Assembly (NCBI GenBank): GCA_030649445.1
Contig: JAUSKR010000032.1
Coordinates: forward strand, 1-23,550
DNA from: a bacterium
GTDB lineage: Bacteria; Patescibacteriota; UBA1384; XYA2-FULL-43-10; 1-14-0-10-43-13
Direction of reading: 5' to 3'
DNA: 23,550 nt
Under the pieces are notes generated by a model, which made no database searches, was not told the origin of the DNA, and saw nothing but the letters and a program-made list of their open reading frames with translations. The position numbers and the translations under genes are program-made. Positions 21,938-23,550 of this stretch are shown piece after piece. The stretch's first letter is position 1. Every line of letters begins with the position of its first letter.

Positions 21938-22621
21938 TCACTCCGGAAATTCGGAAATTTTATAGCCAAAGCCACGGGCTGTTTTAATCAGATTCGGGCT
22001 TTTCGGAAATGGCCGGTCTATTTTTCTTCTGAGATAACCGACATAGACCTCAACTGTGTTGGGTAGGATGTCAGCATCGTAATCCCAGACATGGGCAATA
22101 ATATTGTCTTTGGTCAAAATACGATTGGGATTGCGCATCATATATTCAAGAAGGGCGAACTCTTTGCTGGAAAGTTTAATTATTGTTTTTTTTCTAACAA
22201 CTTCAAATTTAGCCGGATCTAGGAAGAGGTCGCCAATTTGCAGAATTGTTTCTTCTGTTCTGCTTGGCCGCCGCAGAAGTGCTCTGACTCGAGCGATGAG
22301 CTCTTCAAATGCAAAGGGCTTGACTAGATAATCATCGGCACCGGCATTTAGACCCTCGACACGATCGGAGATTTTGTCTTTGGCCGTCAGGAATAATATC
22401 GGCGTATTAATTTTTTTTGCCCGCAGGGCTTGGCAAACTTTAATACCATCAACGCCAGGCAGCATCCGGTCAATTATGACAAGGTCATAATCAATCGTCA
22501 AAGCCGTTGCCAAGCCGTCCTTGCCGTCAAATGAAACATCGACAGCATAAGACTCCTGATTGAGGCCTTTCTTAATTGCATTTGCGATCTTGTGGTCGTC
22601 TTCTATTACTAATAATCTCAT
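21938..22621 (-). CDS. OmpR/PhoB-family response regulator
   Basis: DNA-binding partner of the downstream kinase. Receiver domain residues 1 to about 117: acidic pair Asp8/Asp9, phospho-acceptor Asp51 (IIDRMLPGVDG), Thr79, Lys101 (LVKPF). The C-terminal winged helix covers about 127-222, ending with the wing region RPFPKSPNLIKTARGFGYKI, typical of OmpR/PhoB. Length 227 is standard. It is the first gene of the pair. A MITE-like element sits between it and its likely promoter, so the mRNA should carry a long structured leader. Target genes unknown; the nearby envelope genes are candidates by position only. Confidence 0.94.
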   Translation of the reverse strand: MRLLVIEDDHKIANAIKKGLNQESYAVDVSFDGKDGLATALTIDYDLVIIDRMLPGVDGIKVCQALRAKKINTPILFLTAKDKISDRVEGLNAGADDYLVKPFAFEELIARVRALLRRPSRTEETILQIGDLFLDPAKFEVVRKKTIIKLSSKEFALLEYMMRNPNRILTKDNIIAHVWDYDADILPNTVEVYVGYLRRKIDRPFPKSPNLIKTARGFGYKISEFPE

Positions 22622-22645
22622 TTTTTACTTTCGTCCTTAGTCATT

Positions 22646-22763
22646 ACAGGACTTACGCAAAAACCTCGTAGACCACGCTTTAGCGTGTGGGGATAATGTA
22701 CAACTAAATTATTTAGTTTAGCTCTAACAAGCTAAAGCTTGCTCTACAATGCGTAAGTCTTGT
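22646..22763. mobile_element. MITE-like element in the response-regulator leader
   Basis: Inverted ends ACAGGACTTACGCA (22646-22659) and TGCGTAAGTCTTGT (22750-22763), 13 of 14 bases matching. Three internal hairpins: CACGC-TTTA-GCGTG (22674-22687), AACTAAA-TTA-TTTAGTT (22702-22718) and CAAGC-TAAA-GCTTG (22728-22741). A near-duplicate GTCCTTAGTC/GTCGTTAGTC flanks it (22633-22642, 22762-22771) but the second copy overlaps the element end by two bases. No transposase. Confidence 0.6.
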
Positions 22764-22784
22764 CGTTAGTCTTATTCTCACTAT

Positions 22785-22793
22785 ATTATACCA
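22785..22793 (-). promoter_or_regulatory. Possible response-regulator promoter upstream of the element
   Basis: Extended -10 TGGTATAAT on the minus strand (TATAAT at 22785-22790). No clear -35. It lies about 165 bases before the start codon, so the leader would contain the whole element. Confidence 0.5.
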
Positions 22794-22851
22794 TATTGCC
22801 TGAGACAGAGCTGATAATGAGGTTTAATCCGGCGTAAATTCACGCTCACTA

Positions 22852-22880
22852 TTGACAACAATGAGTGTTTCTGTTAGTAT
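22852..22880 (+). promoter_or_regulatory. Promoter of the LysM-like gene
   Basis: Perfect -35 TTGACA (22852-22857), 17-base spacer, -10 TAGTAT (22875-22880). Transcription should start near 22887, about 40 bases before the ATG. Confidence 0.75.
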
Positions 22881-22925
22881 ATTTTTGGCAATAGTGTCTG
22901 ATTCGACCGAGAAGGAGGGCAGAAA

Positions 22926-23381
22926 ATGCCCAACCGATGTTACTTCGGTGAGGAGTCTGGGTCGCGGCAACTGTCGCGGAGAATCCAACTTTTCGCCGGG
23001 TCTGCCTTGGTTGCGATCGTGGCGTTCATCCTGGGCGTCGCATGGCCACGGGAGATCAACCGCGTGCACGGAACCCCTGCACTCGGCTACAGCGAACGCG
23101 TTGTCCAGGACGGTGAAAACGCCTGGACAATCGGACGACAGTATGTCTCCGAAGACCAGAATCTTGATGCCTGGGTGAGCGAGTTGAGCCGACTGAATCG
23201 GCATCTCTCGCCATACAACCGTGGCATTCGCGATCTCTGGCCCGGAGACGTGCTGACAGTGCCGATCTGGGCGCCGCCGGAACGGGCGAGGGCGAAGTTC
23301 GTCCGCATCAAGTCCGCCGAGGAACGGCGGACGGAACGCATCAACGCGCTCTTGACCGGCGTCCGAAGGGAGTCGCCGTGA
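22926..23381 (+). CDS. LysM-like single-pass membrane protein
   Basis: A 151-residue protein, probably peptidoglycan- or glycan-binding. A basic N terminus precedes one membrane segment (about 21-40), then a LysM-like domain over about 57-114: RVVQDGENAWTIGRQY, WVSELSRLNRHL and LWPGDVLTVPIW match the start, the N-containing centre and the PGD-turn end of LysM. The middle is longer than in a classic LysM, so this is a family-level call. The tail after 118 is Arg/Glu-rich. Excellent expression signals: AGGAGGG six bases before the ATG, a strong promoter, and a strong terminator. Markedly GC-richer than its neighbours (42 of 60 bases G or C in 23221-23280). Confidence 0.78.
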   Translation: MPNRCYFGEESGSRQLSRRIQLFAGSALVAIVAFILGVAWPREINRVHGTPALGYSERVVQDGENAWTIGRQYVSEDQNLDAWVSELSRLNRHLSPYNRGIRDLWPGDVLTVPIWAPPERARAKFVRIKSAEERRTERINALLTGVRRESP

Positions 23382-23392
23382 GCCGTCGCTGT

Positions 23393-23425
23393 GGGCGGGC
23401 GGGATCCGCAAGGATCCCCCCGCCC
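23393..23425. repeat. 14-pair GC-rich hairpin with GCAA tetraloop
   Basis: GGGCGGG (23393-23399), unpaired C, GGGATCC (23401-23407), GCAA loop, GGATCCC (23412-23418), CCCGCCC (23419-23425). A GNRA tetraloop caps it. It follows the LysM-like stop by 11 bases and may protect the mRNA 3' end or act as a factor-dependent stop, as no U-tract directly follows. Confidence 0.6.
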
Positions 23426-23451
23426 TACGCACAACATTGTGATGAGAAACT

Positions 23452-23478
23452 CCGACTTTTGACAGGTCGGTTTTTTTT
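23452..23478 (+). terminator. Intrinsic terminator of the LysM-like gene
   Basis: CCGAC (23452-23456) pairs with GTCGG (23466-23470), loop of nine bases, followed by eight T. Confidence 0.8.
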
Positions 23479-23520
23479 GTGTCTTCTTCTGGTAAAAAAA
23501 AGCGTTGATGATAAAATGAA

Positions 23521-23538
23521 ATAGAACGGTTCTATTTT
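23521..23538. promoter_or_regulatory. Palindrome at the window edge, TAGAAC motif
   Basis: AAATAGAAC-G-GTTCTATTT is a near-perfect 9-base-arm palindrome around one base. It resembles the motifs at 11896-11980. Any gene it serves lies beyond the window. Confidence 0.45.
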
Positions 23539-23550
23539 AAAATTTTCCCG

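Noticed and set aside
22824..23432. 202-codon minus-strand open frame opposite the LysM-like gene
   Set aside because: It is a GC-rich shadow frame with no ribosome site or plausible domain. The plus-strand gene has promoter, SD and terminator.
1..23550. tRNA, rRNA or CRISPR arrays
   Set aside because: No T-arm GGTTCRA with matching acceptor stem, no rRNA blocks, and no regularly spaced 25-40 base direct repeats were seen.

Overview
The window looks like a chromosomal segment of a Candidate Phyla Radiation (Patescibacteria) bacterium or a close relative. This is inferred from gene content, not from a marker tree. The evidence is small single-pass surface proteins (LytR_C, PEGA, LysM-like), a sortase with a TCWPIGT active site, ClpC with a UVR segment, LexA and a long zinc-type HisRS. 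TGA is used as a stop, as in the overlapping gdhA stop, so this is not one of the lineages that reads UGA as glycine. Almost all genes lie on the minus strand. No rRNA, tRNA, CRISPR array or transposase gene was found.

Layout, left to right. (1) 1-2693: an operon read leftwards with a well-formed promoter at 2666-2693. It holds a LytR_C membrane protein, an 86-residue membrane protein, glutamate dehydrogenase and thioredoxin reductase (cut by the window edge). (2) 2726-4018: lexA, then a 690-base intergenic region. There the lexA promoter and a plus-strand promoter stand back to back around a perfect DnaA-box sequence. Two consecutive plus-strand transcription units follow. Their predicted 5' ends start exactly at the closing helix of long foldable RNAs that I cannot assign to a known family. 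(3) 4019-11097: translation and stress genes: RlmD-type 23S rRNA methyltransferase with a TrmH-family methyltransferase (4-base overlap), hisS, clpC and nusA. (4) 11180-12386: two terminators, an unrecognised 173-residue membrane protein preceded by a perfect inverted repeat, and a 107-residue coiled-coil protein. (5) 12415-17876: a cell-envelope operon murA-mreB-GT4-GT4-tagA with tight or overlapping junctions. (6) 17885-23478: surface and signalling genes: a PEGA protein, a sortase, an M23 peptidase, a histidine kinase/response regulator pair and a GC-rich LysM-like membrane protein on the plus strand.

The genes read together as cell-envelope construction (MurA, MreB, TagA, glycosyltransferases, M23, sortase) with a two-component sensor that may supervise it, beside housekeeping genes. 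The most interesting material is non-coding: the two RNA candidates at 3478-4018, three short inverted-repeat (MITE-like) elements in the 5' regions of the sortase, M23 and response-regulator genes (one with a clean 10-base direct repeat), and a shared TAGAAC-type palindromic motif near 11.95 kb and 23.53 kb. All promoter, RNA and element calls are by eye and untested by folding or database search.
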